A DNA stretch of 64,000 nt from Klebsiella michiganensis (GCF_002925905.1 NZ_PRDB01000021.1:1-64000); one strand, 5' to 3'. Shown: positions 46,996 to 57,663, counted from the first letter of the stretch. The notes: a model not told the origin generated them from the sequence alone. A program made the numbers and translations.

Positions 46996-49593
46996 TTACT
47001 TCTTTGCTTCAGTCCATTTGCCATCTATATAGAAAGCTGACCAGCCGGTGGCTTTGCCATCTTTCTCTGAGGCAACGTACTGCTGCTTAGTTTTACGGCT
47101 AAAACGCACCATCGTTTTGTTGCCTTCCGGATCCTGCTGCGGCGCATCGGCCAGATAGCGCAGCTTCTCTGCCAGACGGTCGCGGAAGCGGTACAGTTCT
47201 TCCACCAGCGGCGCGCGGGTTTCGCGCGATTTCGGGAAGGTGTTGGCGGCCAGGAAGACGCCCGCCGCGCCATCGCGCAGAACAAAGTAAGCGTCCGATT
47301 TCTCGCACGGCAGCTCCGGCAGCGGCACCGGATCTTCTTTCGGCGGCGCCACTTCCCCGTTACGCAGGATCTTACGGGTGTTTTTACACTCGTCGTTGGT
47401 GCAGGCCATATACTTACCAAAACGCCCCATCTTCAGGTGCATTTCGGAGCCACATTTTTCACACTCAACGATCGGGCCGTCATAGCCCTTGATGCGGAAC
47501 TCGCCCTCTTCGATCTCGTAGCCATCGCAGGTCGGGTTATTACCGCAGACGTGCAGCTTGCGCTTCGGATCGATGAGGTAGCTGTCCATCGCCGTGCCGC
47601 ATTTTTTACAGCGGCGTTTAGCGCGCAGCGCGTTGGTTTCAGCGTCATCGCCTTCCAGCACGTTGAGCACTTCGTTTTCCGGCACCAGGTTAATGGTGGT
47701 TTTACAGCGCTCTTTTGGCGACAGCGCGTAGCCCGAGCAGCCGAGGAATACGCCGGTGCTGGCGGTACGGATCCCCATCTTGCGCCCGCAGGTTGGGCAG
47801 TCGATGGTGGTCAGCACCATTGGGTTCGGCTGCATGCCGCCCTCTTCCGGATCTTTCTCTGCCGTCTGCAGCTGCGAGGTAAAGTCTCCGAAGAAGCTGT
47901 CGAGGACCTGCTTCCACTCGGCCTGATGGTTAGCCACCTGGTCGAGGCGGTCTTCCATCTGCGCGGTGAAATCATAGTTCATCAGATCGCGGAAGTTCTC
48001 TTCCAGACGATCGGTAACGATTTCGCCCATCTTTTCCGCATAGAAGCGGCGGTTTTCCACCCGCACGTAGCCGCGATCCTGAATGGTCGAAATGATCGAC
48101 GCATAGGTGGACGGACGACCGATGCCGCGTTTTTCCAGCTCTTTAACCAGCGAAGCTTCGCTAAAACGCGCCGGCGGCTTGGTAAAGTGCTGCGCAGGGG
48201 TCAGCTCGACCAGGCTCAGGCTGTCGCCCTTATTGACCATCGGTAACGTACGGTCTTCATCGCCTTTACGCAGAGCTGGCATTACTTTGGTCCAGCCGTC
48301 AAAGCGCAGCGTACGGCCGCGGGCTTTCAGTTTGAAATCGCCGGCTTTCACCGTCAGCGTGGTGGAGTCGTACTGCGCAGGCGTCATCTGACAGGCGACA
48401 AACTGGCGCCAGATCAGCTGATACAGTTTCTGCGCATCAGATTCCATATCTTTTAACGTTTCGGCCAGCACGTTGACGTCGGATGGACGAATCGCCTCGT
48501 GCGCTTCCTGCGAGTTTTCTTTGCTGGCGTACTGATTCGCGCTCTCCGGCAGATATTTCTTACCGAAGTTGTCGCCAATGTAGCCGCGCACCATGCTCAG
48601 CGCGTCCTGGCTCAGGTTCGTCGAGTCGGTACGCATATAGGTAATGTGGCCCGCTTCGTAGAGACGCTGCGCCATCATCATGGTTTTCTTCACGCCGAAG
48701 CCAAGACGCGTGCTGGCGGCCTGCTGCAGCGTGGAGGTGATAAACGGCGCGCCCGGCTTGCTGCTGGTCGGCTTATCTTCACGCTCCAGCACGCTGTAGC
48801 TGGCTTTCTCAAGCAGCGCGACCGCCGCCATGGTTTCATCACGGTTTACCGGACGGAACGGCTTATCGCCGTTATGCGTGACCTGCAGCGGTAACGCATC
48901 GCCGCCAGGGGTCGTGGTGCTGGCGTCAACTTCCCAGTACTCTTCCGGAACGAACGCTTTAATTTCGCGCTCGCGCTCGACCACCAGACGCACCGCAACC
49001 GACTGGACGCGGCCTGCTGACAGACCGCGGGCAATTTTTTTCCACAGCAGTGGAGAGACCATGTAGCCCACCACGCGATCCATAAAACGGCGCGCCTGCT
49101 GAGCGTTGACACGGTCAATATTCAGTTCGCCCGGCTTTTCGAAAGCCTGACGAATCGCATTCTTCGTGATCTCGTTGAACACCACGCGGCTATAGCGCTG
49201 TTCATCACCGCCGATAACTTCCCGCAGGTGCCATGCGATGGCTTCCCCTTCGCGGTCAAGGTCGGTTGCGAGATAGATGTGGTCAGCTTTTTCCGCCAAC
49301 TGTTTGAGTTCAGAAACGACCTTTTCTTTACCCGGGAGTATTTCATAGTGCGCATTCCAGTCATGCCACGGGTCCACGCCCATACGGTTGACCAGAGCGC
49401 CGCGTTCATCCTTCTTAGGCTTTTTAGCCCCTTTGGTGGAGGTAGAGTCGGCGCTCTTTTTGGAAGCTGAGCCACTGGTCGGCAAATCGCGGATATGACC
49501 GACGCTGGACTTAACCACGTAGTCATTACCCAGATACTTATTGATCGTTTTGGCTTTTGCCGGGGACTCAACGATAACGAGAGCTTTACCCAT
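46996..49593 (-). CDS. topA: DNA topoisomerase I
   Basis: An 865-residue type IA topoisomerase, identical in length to E. coli TopA. It relaxes negative supercoils. The Toprim domain has Glu9 (IVES) and DLDREGE; the catalytic Tyr lies in [10 protein letters not shown] (Tyr319). The C-terminal part has three Cys4 zinc motifs ([27 protein letters not shown]) and two zinc-ribbon-like repeats. The start at 49593 was chosen by homology over an ATG two codons earlier. Confidence 0.98.
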   Translation of the reverse strand: MGKALVIVESPAKAKTINKYLGNDYVVKSSVGHIRDLPTSGSASKKSADSTSTKGAKKPKKDERGALVNRMGVDPWHDWNAHYEILPGKEKVVSELKQLAEKADHIYLATDLDREGEAIAWHLREVIGGDEQRYSRVVFNEITKNAIRQAFEKPGELNIDRVNAQQARRFMDRVVGYMVSPLLWKKIARGLSAGRVQSVAVRLVVEREREIKAFVPEEYWEVDASTTTPGGDALPLQVTHNGDKPFRPVNRDETMAAVALLEKASYSVLEREDKPTSSKPGAPFITSTLQQAASTRLGFGVKKTMMMAQRLYEAGHITYMRTDSTNLSQDALSMVRGYIGDNFGKKYLPESANQYASKENSQEAHEAIRPSDVNVLAETLKDMESDAQKLYQLIWRQFVACQMTPAQYDSTTLTVKAGDFKLKARGRTLRFDGWTKVMPALRKGDEDRTLPMVNKGDSLSLVELTPAQHFTKPPARFSEASLVKELEKRGIGRPSTYASIISTIQDRGYVRVENRRFYAEKMGEIVTDRLEENFRDLMNYDFTAQMEDRLDQVANHQAEWKQVLDSFFGDFTSQLQTAEKDPEEGGMQPNPMVLTTIDCPTCGRKMGIRTASTGVFLGCSGYALSPKERCKTTINLVPENEVLNVLEGDDAETNALRAKRRCKKCGTAMDSYLIDPKRKLHVCGNNPTCDGYEIEEGEFRIKGYDGPIVECEKCGSEMHLKMGRFGKYMACTNDECKNTRKILRNGEVAPPKEDPVPLPELPCEKSDAYFVLRDGAAGVFLAANTFPKSRETRAPLVEELYRFRDRLAEKLRYLADAPQQDPEGNKTMVRFSRKTKQQYVASEKDGKATGWSAFYIDGKWTEAKK

Positions 49594-50003
49594 ATTCACC
49601 TTTACCTAATTTGATTCATCCAGGAATACATCGCACATTGATTCACCATCCACTGGCGACACGTCACAACCTATGTTGCGTCGTTATCGATGGATATCAA
49701 CCCCTTGCACCGGTTTCGCATCCATAAAACCAGATAGCTGAGTTTGCTGGCTTTTTCTCGCCAGGCGACATAGCACGAATAATTTTTGGCCGAATGTCAA
49801 GCAAATCTGTTGCCAGATCGCTGAAAGCGTCACACTGTACCTGATAAAATTCGTTACGCAACTTTATTAGCATGCAAAAGCAAATCCCGCCACTAAACTG
49901 ATGTTTATTAGGCTTCTGCGATTACCCCTGCAAGATCAATGGAAAATTTGCCCCTCGCCGCCGCGCGGCGTAGACTAGCCGCGAAGAAACACAGGAGGCA
50001 TTT
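49594..50003. promoter_or_regulatory. topA-yciN divergent promoter region
   Basis: 410 bases without a gene. It should hold the topA promoters on the minus strand, which in E. coli are multiple and supercoiling-sensitive, and the yciN promoter on the plus strand. I saw no palindrome or other clear element besides GC-rich CGCCGCCGCGCGGCG near 49958-49972. Confidence 0.45.
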
Positions 50004-50255
50004 ATGCAAGGTACAACCCAACCCATCGATCGCCAGACGCTTCTGGAAAAAGCCAACAAACTCATTCGCGAACATGAAGATACGTTAGCCGGGATCGAGG
50101 CCACCGACGTCGTTCAGCGTAACGGCGTGCTGGTGTTCAGCGGCGAGTTCTATCTTGACGAGCAGGGTCTGCCAACGGCGAAGAGTACGGCGGTATTTAA
50201 TATGTTTAAATACCTCGCACACGAGCTGTCTGATAAGTACCACCTGGCGGATTAA
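50004..50255 (+). CDS. yciN: YciN family protein
   Basis: An 83-residue soluble protein, the same length as E. coli YciN, with the conserved core [11 protein letters not shown] and [19 protein letters not shown]. The fold is alpha/beta and no catalytic residues are evident. AGGAGG lies 6 bases before the ATG. It stands alone between topA and sohB, which is conserved in enterobacteria. Function is unknown. Confidence 0.94.
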   Translation: MQGTTQPIDRQTLLEKANKLIREHEDTLAGIEATDVVQRNGVLVFSGEFYLDEQGLPTAKSTAVFNMFKYLAHELSDKYHLAD

Positions 50256-50277
50256 CCGCTGCCTGCAGGGCCATGAC

Positions 50278-50310
50278 AACAACGCGAGGCCGAAGCCTCG
50301 CGTTGTTTGT
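50278..50310. terminator. yciN/sohB bidirectional terminator
   Basis: Perfect 13-base-pair stem AACAACGCGAGGC / GCCTCGCGTTGTT with loop CGAA, followed by TGTTT. It lies between the convergent yciN and sohB stops. Confidence 0.9.
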
Positions 50311-51357
50311 TTACATCAGCGGCTTTTGCCCGCGCTGCCACCAGCGCAGCAGAAGTTTATCGGCGCTTTCCGCCGCGCTGCCAGTAAACCGCTCGAGCAT
50401 TTTCTTACGCTGCTGATAGCGCACGCTGATAACCTCGTGCTTATCCATCAGCCCCAGCAGAAGTTCATCGCTGGTTTCCACCGCGTCCACAAGGCCTTTT
50501 TCCAGCGCCTGAACGCCGTACCAGTGTTCACCCGTCGCTACCTGCTCGATATCCAGCCCGGGGCGCATCTGGTGGACAAAATCTTTGAATAGCCGATGAG
50601 TATCGTTGAGGTCTTCGCGAAATTTCTGCCGCCCTTCTTCGGTATTTTCACCCAGCATCGTCAGGGTGCGTTTGTACTGCCCGGCCGTATGCAGCTCAAT
50701 GTCGATATCTTTATTTTTCAGGAAGCGATTGATGTTGGGAATTTGCGCCACAACGCCAATAGAGCCCAGGATAGCAAAGGGTGCACTGACGATTTTGTTC
50801 GCCACGCAGGCCATCATATAGCCGCCGCTGGCCGCGACTTTATCGACCGCGACCGTTAACGGGATCTGCTTGTCGCGCAGGCGCTGCAGCTGTGAAGCCG
50901 CCAGGCCGTAACCGTGAACCACGCCGCCTGGGCTTTCAAGGCGAATGACGACCTGGTCGCGCGCTTTTGCCGCCGCCAGAACGGCGGTGATTTCTTCGCG
51001 CAGGCTGCTGACTTCATGGGCATCCATACTGCCTTTAAAATCCAGCACCCAAACGCGCGGTTTGACGTCCGGCTCTGGCGTGCCGAGCTTCGCCCGCGCC
51101 TTTGACGCCTTTGCTTCCTGCTTGAGCTTTTTCTTTTGCGCTTTATGCCACAGCTTCTGCTGCGGCCCATCGAGCAACGAAACCGCCAGCTCTTCCTTCA
51201 TCTCCTTATATTGCTCGCTAAGATTGGTGACCCGCAGCTCGCCGCGCTGTTTTTTGCGCTGAGTCAGGTTAACAATAATGGCGACGATAACCGCAATTGC
51301 GACAACGATGGTCGCGATTTTGGCCAAAAACAGGCCATATTGAGCAAGTAATTCCAC
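50311..51357 (-). CDS. sohB: Inner-membrane peptidase SohB
   Basis: A 348-residue S49-family serine protease (E. coli 349). One N-terminal membrane helix (about 8-31), a charged coiled segment, then the SppA-like domain. The catalytic Ser is in VAASGGYMMA and the Lys in the GQYKRTLT region. It was found as a suppressor of degP (htrA) mutants. The start is GTG at 51357 with AAGGTG upstream, matching the E. coli N-terminus MELLSEYG; an ATG 15 codons earlier adds unrelated sequence. Confidence 0.94.
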   Translation of the reverse strand: MELLAQYGLFLAKIATIVVAIAVIVAIIVNLTQRKKQRGELRVTNLSEQYKEMKEELAVSLLDGPQQKLWHKAQKKKLKQEAKASKARAKLGTPEPDVKPRVWVLDFKGSMDAHEVSSLREEITAVLAAAKARDQVVIRLESPGGVVHGYGLAASQLQRLRDKQIPLTVAVDKVAASGGYMMACVANKIVSAPFAILGSIGVVAQIPNINRFLKNKDIDIELHTAGQYKRTLTMLGENTEEGRQKFREDLNDTHRLFKDFVHQMRPGLDIEQVATGEHWYGVQALEKGLVDAVETSDELLLGLMDKHEVISVRYQQRKKMLERFTGSAAESADKLLLRWWQRGQKPLM

Positions 51358-51611
51358 GTTTTCACCTTGTGTAAACCGCTGACGTTGGCGCACAGTGTAC
51401 ATCAGCCGTCGGCGAGAAGTCTTTGTGCTTTGTGTCGCACGCGAGGCGCCTTCCTGTTTTTTTCAGCGACGATGAAATCGTTGCAAGATATTAATTCCGC
51501 GAAGAGTTTCCGCTTCGCCGATTGCAATAGCGGGCGCTTTCAGGCATAAAGCGCAAAAGTGAGATACCGAACAGCAAGCGCGATCGTCAGCAGATCGCCC
51601 GAGGAGTCGCC

Positions 51612-52373
51612 GTGCACTATCAACCGCAACGTCACCTGTTACAGGACCGCATCATCCTGGTTACCGGCGCCAGCGACGGCATTGGCCGTGAAGCCGCCCT
51701 GACCTATTCCCGCTATAGCGCCAGCGTTATCCTGGTCGGCCGCAACGAAGAAAAGCTGCGCAGCGTCGCGCACGAAATTCAGCAGGCGGGCGGCATTCCC
51801 GCCCGCTGGTTTACTCTCGACCTGTTAACCTGCACGCCGCAGGAGTGCCAGCAGCTGGCGCAGAAAATAGCCATCCACTACCCGCGCCTCGACGGGGTGC
51901 TGCACAACGCGGGTCTGTTGGGCGACGTGTGCCCGATGGATCAACAAAAGCCGGAAGTATGGCAGCAGGTGATGCAGGTGAACGTGAACGGCACCTTTAT
52001 GCTCACCCAGGCGCTGCTTCCTTTATTACTTAAATCCGAATCGGGTTCGCTGGTCTTTACCTCTTCCAGCGTCGGCCGCCAGGGACGCGCGAACTGGGGC
52101 GCGTACGCCGCGTCGAAATTCGCCACCGAGGGCATGATGCAGGTGCTGGCCGAGGAGTATCAGAACCGTCATCTGCGGGTCAACTGCATTAACCCAGGCG
52201 GCACCCGAACCAAAATGCGCGCCAATGCGTTCCCGACGGAAGATCCGCAAAAATTGAAAACCCCCGCTGATATCATGCCGGTTTACCTGTGGCTGATGGG
52301 CGACGACAGTCGTCGCAAAACGGGAATGACCTTTGACGCCCAGCCGGGCCGCAAACCAGGAATCGCACAATGA
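51612..52373 (+). CDS. yciK: YciK, short-chain dehydrogenase
   Basis: A 253-residue SDR-family oxidoreductase (E. coli YciK 252). The NAD(P)-binding motif TGASDGIG is at 18-25, HNAG at 98-101, and the catalytic YAASK at 165-169 with Ser in FTSSSVG. The start is GTG at 51612 with GAGGAG upstream. The stop overlaps the btuR start by 4 bases, as in other enterobacteria, yet no link to cobalamin is known. The substrate is unidentified. Confidence 0.94.
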   Translation: MHYQPQRHLLQDRIILVTGASDGIGREAALTYSRYSASVILVGRNEEKLRSVAHEIQQAGGIPARWFTLDLLTCTPQECQQLAQKIAIHYPRLDGVLHNAGLLGDVCPMDQQKPEVWQQVMQVNVNGTFMLTQALLPLLLKSESGSLVFTSSSVGRQGRANWGAYAASKFATEGMMQVLAEEYQNRHLRVNCINPGGTRTKMRANAFPTEDPQKLKTPADIMPVYLWLMGDDSRRKTGMTFDAQPGRKPGIAQ

Positions 52374-52960
52374 GTGATGAACGCCACCGCGAACGCCAGC
52401 AGCGGGTAAAAGATAAAGTTGACGCTCGCGTCGCCGCCGCGCAGGAAGAGCGCGGCATCGTGATCGTCTTTACCGGCAACGGTAAAGGCAAAACCACCGC
52501 CGCTTTTGGCACCGTCACCCGCGCCGTCGGGCACGGTAAAAAAGCCGCCGTCGTGCAGTTTATTAAAGGTACCTGGCCAAACGGCGAGCGCAACCTGCTT
52601 GAGCCGCACGGCGTTGAGTTTCAGGTGATGGCGACCGGTTTTACCTGGAATACGCAGGATCGCGAAAGCGACACCGCCGCCTGCCTCGCGGTCTGGGAGC
52701 ACGGGCGCCGCATGCTGGCTGATGAAAGCCTCGACCTCGTTTTGCTGGACGAGCTAACCTACATGGTGGCTTATGATTACCTGCCGCTGGAAGAGGTGCT
52801 TACCGCGCTGCGCAACCGCCCGGCGCACCAGACGGTGATTATTACCGGCCGCGGCTGCCACCGTGAGATTACCGAACTGGCCGATACCGTCAGCGAGCTG
52901 CGCCCGGTGAAGCACGCCTTTGACGCCGGAATCAAAGCGCAGATGGGGATCGACTACTAG
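52370..52960 (+). CDS. btuR: Cob(I)yrinic acid a,c-diamide adenosyltransferase
   Basis: A 196-residue CobA/CobO-type adenosyltransferase, the E. coli length. It transfers adenosyl from ATP to cob(I)alamin to form coenzyme B12. The P-loop GNGKGKTT lies at 36-43, and VLLDELTYMVAYDYL is the Walker B region. It is the second gene of the yciK-btuR unit; its last 29 bases overlap the convergent AraC-type gene. Confidence 0.96.
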   Translation: MSDERHRERQQRVKDKVDARVAAAQEERGIVIVFTGNGKGKTTAAFGTVTRAVGHGKKAAVVQFIKGTWPNGERNLLEPHGVEFQVMATGFTWNTQDRESDTAACLAVWEHGRRMLADESLDLVLLDELTYMVAYDYLPLEEVLTALRNRPAHQTVIITGRGCHREITELADTVSELRPVKHAFDAGIKAQMGIDY

Positions 52961-53906
52961 CCGCCAGCCGCTTGAGCAGCGCATGATTCAGCGGCAGGCA
53001 CAGGCAATCCTCCCCCAGCGCCAGTTCGCTTTCGCGCATATTTTGCCGCGAGACGAAGCGCTTGCGGTATTCGGTTGGCGTGACGCCGCAGTATTTATTA
53101 AAGGCGGCGATCAGATACTTGTGTTCCTGAAAGCCGCAGCTGTGGCTAATCTCCGTGATCGGGGTGCGGGTATCGCGCAGCAGGGTGCGGGCTTTATTTA
53201 GCCGCACCAGCGTCAGATACTCTTTAAAATTATACCGGCTCACCTTTTTGAACAGCCGCGAGAACCAGGAGTAGCTCATCCCGCTATGGCAGGCGACCTC
53301 GCTCAGCGTCAGCGGCTGATCAAAGTGTTGATTGATAAAATCAATGCCTTTTTTGATCATCGCCTCGTCGCGCAGCGAGCTTTCGGCGCGCCGCGTCGGC
53401 TTTCCGGCGGAGACGACCGCATCCAGCAGCAGATAAATCGCCGCGATACGCTGAAATGGCGCGTGGTTATCGATCAGCTGTTCCAGTAGCCTCGCCAGCC
53501 GCTGGCGTACCTCGCTGTCTGCCGGAGAGTAAGGTCGTCCGCAGGTACTCCAGTCCAGCTGCGGCGAGGGATGAAGTTCATCAAACAGGCCGGGGGAAAA
53601 CTGTACGGTGAGCAGCTGGCTGCCCGCCTCCTCGGCGCTCAGCGAATGGACCTCTTCGGCATTGATATACAGCATGTCTCCCTGCGCCAGCTCCAGGCTT
53701 TGCTGGCCGACGACGAGGGTAAATCGCCCCGCCAGCACGGTAATCAGCTCCGGAGCCGGATGCCAGTGAGGCTCGCAGTAGCGAACCTCCGCGGCAAACA
53801 CGTTCAGCTTCTCCGCGTCAAAGGCAATCAGCTCGTAGCCGCTGTTCGCCGTTTGTCGTCCGCTCTGGGTGACCGAGCGAGGGTGAGTCACTGAAAAAGG
53901 AAACAT
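52932..53906 (-). CDS. AraC-family regulator of the beta-glucoside cassette
   Basis: A 324-residue AraC/XylS regulator. The N-terminal cupin domain (CEPHWHPAPELITVLAGRFTLVV) has the His-rich sugar-binding layout, and the C-terminal double helix-turn-helix spans about 195-290 (LSEVACHSGMSYSWFSRLFKK and ITEISHSCGFQEHKYLIAAF). The ATG at 53906 with AGGAG 7 bases upstream was chosen over a GTG two codons before. It is the last gene after the GPH symporter and GH3 enzyme, 13 bases past the GH3 stop, so it is probably produced with them and activates them when a glucoside is present. The C-terminal 29 bases overlap btuR. Confidence 0.87.
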   Translation of the reverse strand: MFPFSVTHPRSVTQSGRQTANSGYELIAFDAEKLNVFAAEVRYCEPHWHPAPELITVLAGRFTLVVGQQSLELAQGDMLYINAEEVHSLSAEEAGSQLLTVQFSPGLFDELHPSPQLDWSTCGRPYSPADSEVRQRLARLLEQLIDNHAPFQRIAAIYLLLDAVVSAGKPTRRAESSLRDEAMIKKGIDFINQHFDQPLTLSEVACHSGMSYSWFSRLFKKVSRYNFKEYLTLVRLNKARTLLRDTRTPITEISHSCGFQEHKYLIAAFNKYCGVTPTEYRKRFVSRQNMRESELALGEDCLCLPLNHALLKRLAASSRSPSAL

Positions 53907-53919
53907 GCGCACTCTCCTG

Positions 53920-56280
53920 TCATTGGCAATGATGAGCGCCGGCCAGCACGGCGTTAAGCTCGTCGCGTTCGATATCCAGCGCCAGGAATTCGGTCAGCGC
54001 AATCAGCAGCCCGCAGAACAGATCCGGCGCCAGGCGAATCAGTTTTTCACGCACCTGCTCCGCCGGCATCTGGCTCTTATCGGCAATCAGCTTCACTACG
54101 CGGGCAAAGGCCTCCGGCTGCTGGATCAGCTGTTGTAGAGAGTTATCATCGCGCAGCGGGACGTACCGCTGCGGACAATCTACCTCAATCTCCGCGATCA
54201 ACGGCAGATCCCGGGATGAGGCGCCAACGCGAACCTGCCAGATGCCCGGCGTCACGACCCAATCACCCAGGCCCGGATGATAGCAGGCCAGCTCGCCAAT
54301 GGGCAGCTGCAGGCTCACGCGACGGGTCTCTCCGGCGGCCAGCGCCACTTTGCTGAACGCTTTTAATGACTGCACTTCGCGAATCAGCTCCCCCTTCGGC
54401 GCGCTAACGTACAGCTGGACGATCTCTTTGCCCGCATACTCTCCGCAGTTGGTCAGGTCGAACGACACGGTAAGCGTCTCGCCTGCACCTGCACGGCGGG
54501 CTGACAGCGCGATATTATCGTACGCAAACCGGGTATAGCTTAAGCCAAAGCCAAACGGAAACTGCGGCGTCATACGACGTTTATCATAATAGCGATAGCC
54601 GACAAAAAGCCCTTCTCCGTAATGATGACGCAGGTTTTCGCCCGGATAGTGCAGCCAGGCCGGCGTTTCCTCCAGGGAATTAGGTACCGTTACCGTCAGT
54701 TTGCCGCAGGGGTTACGCTGGCCGAAGAGGATTTCCGCCACCGCGCGCCCCATCCCTTGCCCGGCAAAGAACGTTTCCAGCAGCGCTTTGCACTCGCCGA
54801 GCCACGGCATCACCACCGCATCGCTATTCGCCAGCACCACCACGATATTCGGCTGGACCGTCGCCACTTCGCGAATTAACCGTTCGTGCACCGGCAGAAT
54901 ATGCAGATCCTGACGATCGCCGTTTTCGCCATCTTCACCTACGGCGGTGCTGACGAAGATCACCGCCACGTCGGCCTCCTGCGCGACGCGGCAGGCCTGC
55001 GCCAGCGCCTGTTCATCGCAGCGCAGATCGTCCGGCGCGCCCACGGCCCAGGAGACGCTGAAGTCGTCGCCGGCGAGGTCAAAAATTTCATCCAGCGGCC
55101 GATCGAGCAGATACGGCACCGTGGTCGCGCATCCGGCCCCCTGGATCACCGGCTCCTGAGCCGGTTTACCCAGCACCGCGACGCGCGGCGTTTTCTCCGG
55201 ACGCAGCGGCAGCAGATTATCTTCATTTTTCAGCAAGACAATGGATTCACCGGCAAGCCGCTGCGCCAGCCCGTGGTGCGCCGTAAAATCGGCTCGCGTT
55301 TGCGGGCGGCGATGGCGCTGGACCTTGTCGAGCAGTTCCAGCATGCGGAGACAGGCGCGGTCCACCACCGCCATCGGCACCTCTCCGGCTTCAATCGCCG
55401 CCAGCAGGGTTTGTTTATCGTGGCGGGTTTCGGGCATCGCCAGATCGTTACCCGCCATCAGCGATGCGGGGCGATCTTTAATACCGTACCAGTCGGACAT
55501 CACCAGCCCTTCATATCCCCACTCATCGCGCAAAACCTGAGTGAGCAAAAACGGATCCTGGGAGGTTTGCACGCCGTTAAGACGATTGTAGGAAGACATC
55601 ACCGTCCACGGCCGGGATTTCGCAATCGCGCGCTGGAAACCCGCCAGATAGATTTCCCGCAGCGCCCGTTCTTCAATAATCGAATCCATTTCCGTGCGGC
55701 GGTACTCCGAGTTGTTCGCCGCAAAGTGTTTCAGGCTGGCACCAACCCCCTCCTGCTGCAGGCCGTTGATCAGCGCAGCGGCAATATCGCCGCTGACCAC
55801 CGGGTCTTCGGCGTAATATTCATAGCCTCGCCCGGCCAGCGGCGTACGGCGAATGTTAATCCCCGGCCCGAGCAGGATCCCGACGCCCATTTGCTGACAC
55901 TCCCGCCCCAGCGCTTCCCCCATCTGATGCACCAGCTCCACGTCCCAGCTGCAGGCCAGGCTGGAACCATTAGGAAAGCAGGTCGCCGGTAGCGAAGTGC
56001 TGAATAGCGCCTCACTCCCCCCTTTCGCGGCGGGCTCTTCCGCGCTGGCCTGGTCTGCGGTTTGGGTGATGACCGAGATAAAATCATCCATGCTCCACTT
56101 TTCCCGGCCATCAATCTGCGCGCTGCTGTAGCGCACGCCGTAGGTGCCGTCGGTCATAATGATATCTTCGATACCGTGCTGCGGCAGCGAGGCCGTCCGC
56201 CACAGGCCGCTGCCGGTCAGCAGCGCCACTTTTTCTTCCGCGCTCATCGCGGCGAGGGTGGTGTTAAAATCGTTATTCAT
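53920..56280 (-). CDS. Glycoside hydrolase family 3 beta-glucosidase
   Basis: A 786-residue GH3 enzyme without a signal peptide, so cytoplasmic. The (alpha/beta)8 domain holds KHFAANN (184-190) and the nucleophile Asp263 in LVMSDWYG. The sandwich domain has a probable acid/base Glu in VGEDGENGDRQDL, and a fibronectin-III-like domain lies near the C-terminus (about 590-680). A further helical tail of about 70 residues follows. The order of domains is that of BglB-type beta-glucosidases. It lies 18 bases after the GPH symporter gene, so imported unphosphorylated glucosides are likely its substrates; beta-xylosides are an alternative. Confidence 0.88.
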   Translation of the reverse strand: MNNDFNTTLAAMSAEEKVALLTGSGLWRTASLPQHGIEDIIMTDGTYGVRYSSAQIDGREKWSMDDFISVITQTADQASAEEPAAKGGSEALFSTSLPATCFPNGSSLACSWDVELVHQMGEALGRECQQMGVGILLGPGINIRRTPLAGRGYEYYAEDPVVSGDIAAALINGLQQEGVGASLKHFAANNSEYRRTEMDSIIEERALREIYLAGFQRAIAKSRPWTVMSSYNRLNGVQTSQDPFLLTQVLRDEWGYEGLVMSDWYGIKDRPASLMAGNDLAMPETRHDKQTLLAAIEAGEVPMAVVDRACLRMLELLDKVQRHRRPQTRADFTAHHGLAQRLAGESIVLLKNEDNLLPLRPEKTPRVAVLGKPAQEPVIQGAGCATTVPYLLDRPLDEIFDLAGDDFSVSWAVGAPDDLRCDEQALAQACRVAQEADVAVIFVSTAVGEDGENGDRQDLHILPVHERLIREVATVQPNIVVVLANSDAVVMPWLGECKALLETFFAGQGMGRAVAEILFGQRNPCGKLTVTVPNSLEETPAWLHYPGENLRHHYGEGLFVGYRYYDKRRMTPQFPFGFGLSYTRFAYDNIALSARRAGAGETLTVSFDLTNCGEYAGKEIVQLYVSAPKGELIREVQSLKAFSKVALAAGETRRVSLQLPIGELACYHPGLGDWVVTPGIWQVRVGASSRDLPLIAEIEVDCPQRYVPLRDDNSLQQLIQQPEAFARVVKLIADKSQMPAEQVREKLIRLAPDLFCGLLIALTEFLALDIERDELNAVLAGAHHCQ

Positions 56281-56298
56281 CTCTCTGGCTCCCTGAGG

Positions 56299-57663
56299 TT
56301 AAAGCGCGTTCTGTTTGCGCAGGCTGATTTTTTGCACAATATCGCGATAGGTTTTTTCATCCAGCGAATAGCAGGCGACAAACAGTGCGCTGAGCGCAAA
56401 CATCGCGCCGGGAAATAGCGTCATCAGTACGTTAATGCCGTTAATCGCGCTGGCGGTAATGTTGCCCGCGTCATAGTGGTAATAGTCCAGCATCCAGCCC
56501 GCGCAGCCGCCGCCGATGGCCATCGCTATTTTGGTGATGAAATTAAAGAAACCGTAAATTGCGCCTTCGGTGCGCACCCCATGGTGCCACTCGGCATATT
56601 CCACGGTATCGGCAATCATTGACCACATTGAAACAAAGCCCATCCCCAGCGTAATACTGTACAGACACACGCCGGTCATGATCAGCCAGATATTGTCGCC
56701 AGCGATAAAATATTGCATCAGTACGCCCGCAATGCCGATCAACAGCGCCACCAGCGTCATTTTCTTTTTACCTATCAACGCAATGATTTTTTCCGAAATA
56801 ACGGTACCGACAATATAAGCCGCCGACTGAATCATAAAGAAGGTGGAGGTAAAGCCTTCGCTACCAATTATATATTTGATAAAGTAAATAGCGATCGCCA
56901 TCCACACGGTATAGGCAATATAAAAAAAGACGGTGAACATGGAAAGGTTAATTAGCGGCGCGTTGCCTGCCACCGCCTTCAACATTTCCCTCAGCGTTGG
57001 CGCCGGAGTCTCTTCCTCTTCTTCACCAACGCGCTCTTTGGTCATCCCGAAGCAGGCAAGGAACAAAAACGTCGCCAGCAGCGCAAAGCAAGAGACGGCG
57101 AAGACGTACCCCAGCTGTTTATCGCTAAACGGGGAAATCAGCCTGTCCGCGGTAGTGGACACAATCAGATAGCCAACAATCGCCAGGACAAACCGGTATA
57201 CCGACAGCGATGAGCGGGAGGCTTCATGCTGGGTTAAACGGTTGGTCAACGCCGAATAAGGCGTATTTACCGCCGTATAGGCCAGGCAATAAATAGTATA
57301 GGAAATCAGTGCGAAGTAGAATTTCGCCTCACCGCCGAAAGGCACAAAGCAGAGCACCGTTAAGAAGCCGAGCGGAATTGAACCATACAACAACCAGGGT
57401 CGAAGCTTACCGTAGCGGCTGTGGGTTTTATCGATGGCAAAACCAATCAGAATATTAAATACCGCATCAACCACGCGGGCAATAACAAAGATCAGGCTCG
57501 CCTGTACGGCGCTAATGCCGTAAATATTGGTATAGAAAAAAAGTAAAAACAGAGAAACGAAGCCGAAGGATAAATTAGAGGCGAAATCGCCAAAACCATA
57601 CCCTATTTTTTCTTTAACGCCGATAACCACATAGCTTGCCGAAAGTTTTCCTGCTGTTTCCAT
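56299..57663 (-). CDS. GPH-family glycoside:cation symporter
   Basis: A 454-residue membrane protein of the glycoside-pentoside-hexuronide (MelB, XylP, YicJ) family with about 12 helices. Signatures are the N-terminal KEKIGYGFGDFASNL, the loop DKTHSRYGKLRPWLL and the C-terminal SMWSMIADTVEYAEWHHGVRTEGAIYG. It brings a glycoside in with protons or sodium. Together with the GH3 enzyme and the AraC regulator it makes a complete utilisation cassette. It is the first gene; the 165 bases up to rluB contain its promoter and the rluB terminator. Confidence 0.9.
   Translation of the reverse strand: METAGKLSASYVVIGVKEKIGYGFGDFASNLSFGFVSLFLLFFYTNIYGISAVQASLIFVIARVVDAVFNILIGFAIDKTHSRYGKLRPWLLYGSIPLGFLTVLCFVPFGGEAKFYFALISYTIYCLAYTAVNTPYSALTNRLTQHEASRSSLSVYRFVLAIVGYLIVSTTADRLISPFSDKQLGYVFAVSCFALLATFLFLACFGMTKERVGEEEEETPAPTLREMLKAVAGNAPLINLSMFTVFFYIAYTVWMAIAIYFIKYIIGSEGFTSTFFMIQSAAYIVGTVISEKIIALIGKKKMTLVALLIGIAGVLMQYFIAGDNIWLIMTGVCLYSITLGMGFVSMWSMIADTVEYAEWHHGVRTEGAIYGFFNFITKIAMAIGGGCAGWMLDYYHYDAGNITASAINGINVLMTLFPGAMFALSALFVACYSLDEKTYRDIVQKISLRKQNAL

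Noticed and set aside
54886-55992. Plus-strand ORF of 368 codons
   Set aside because: Antisense to the GH3 gene and very rich in Arg, His and Gln, as expected for a shadow frame.
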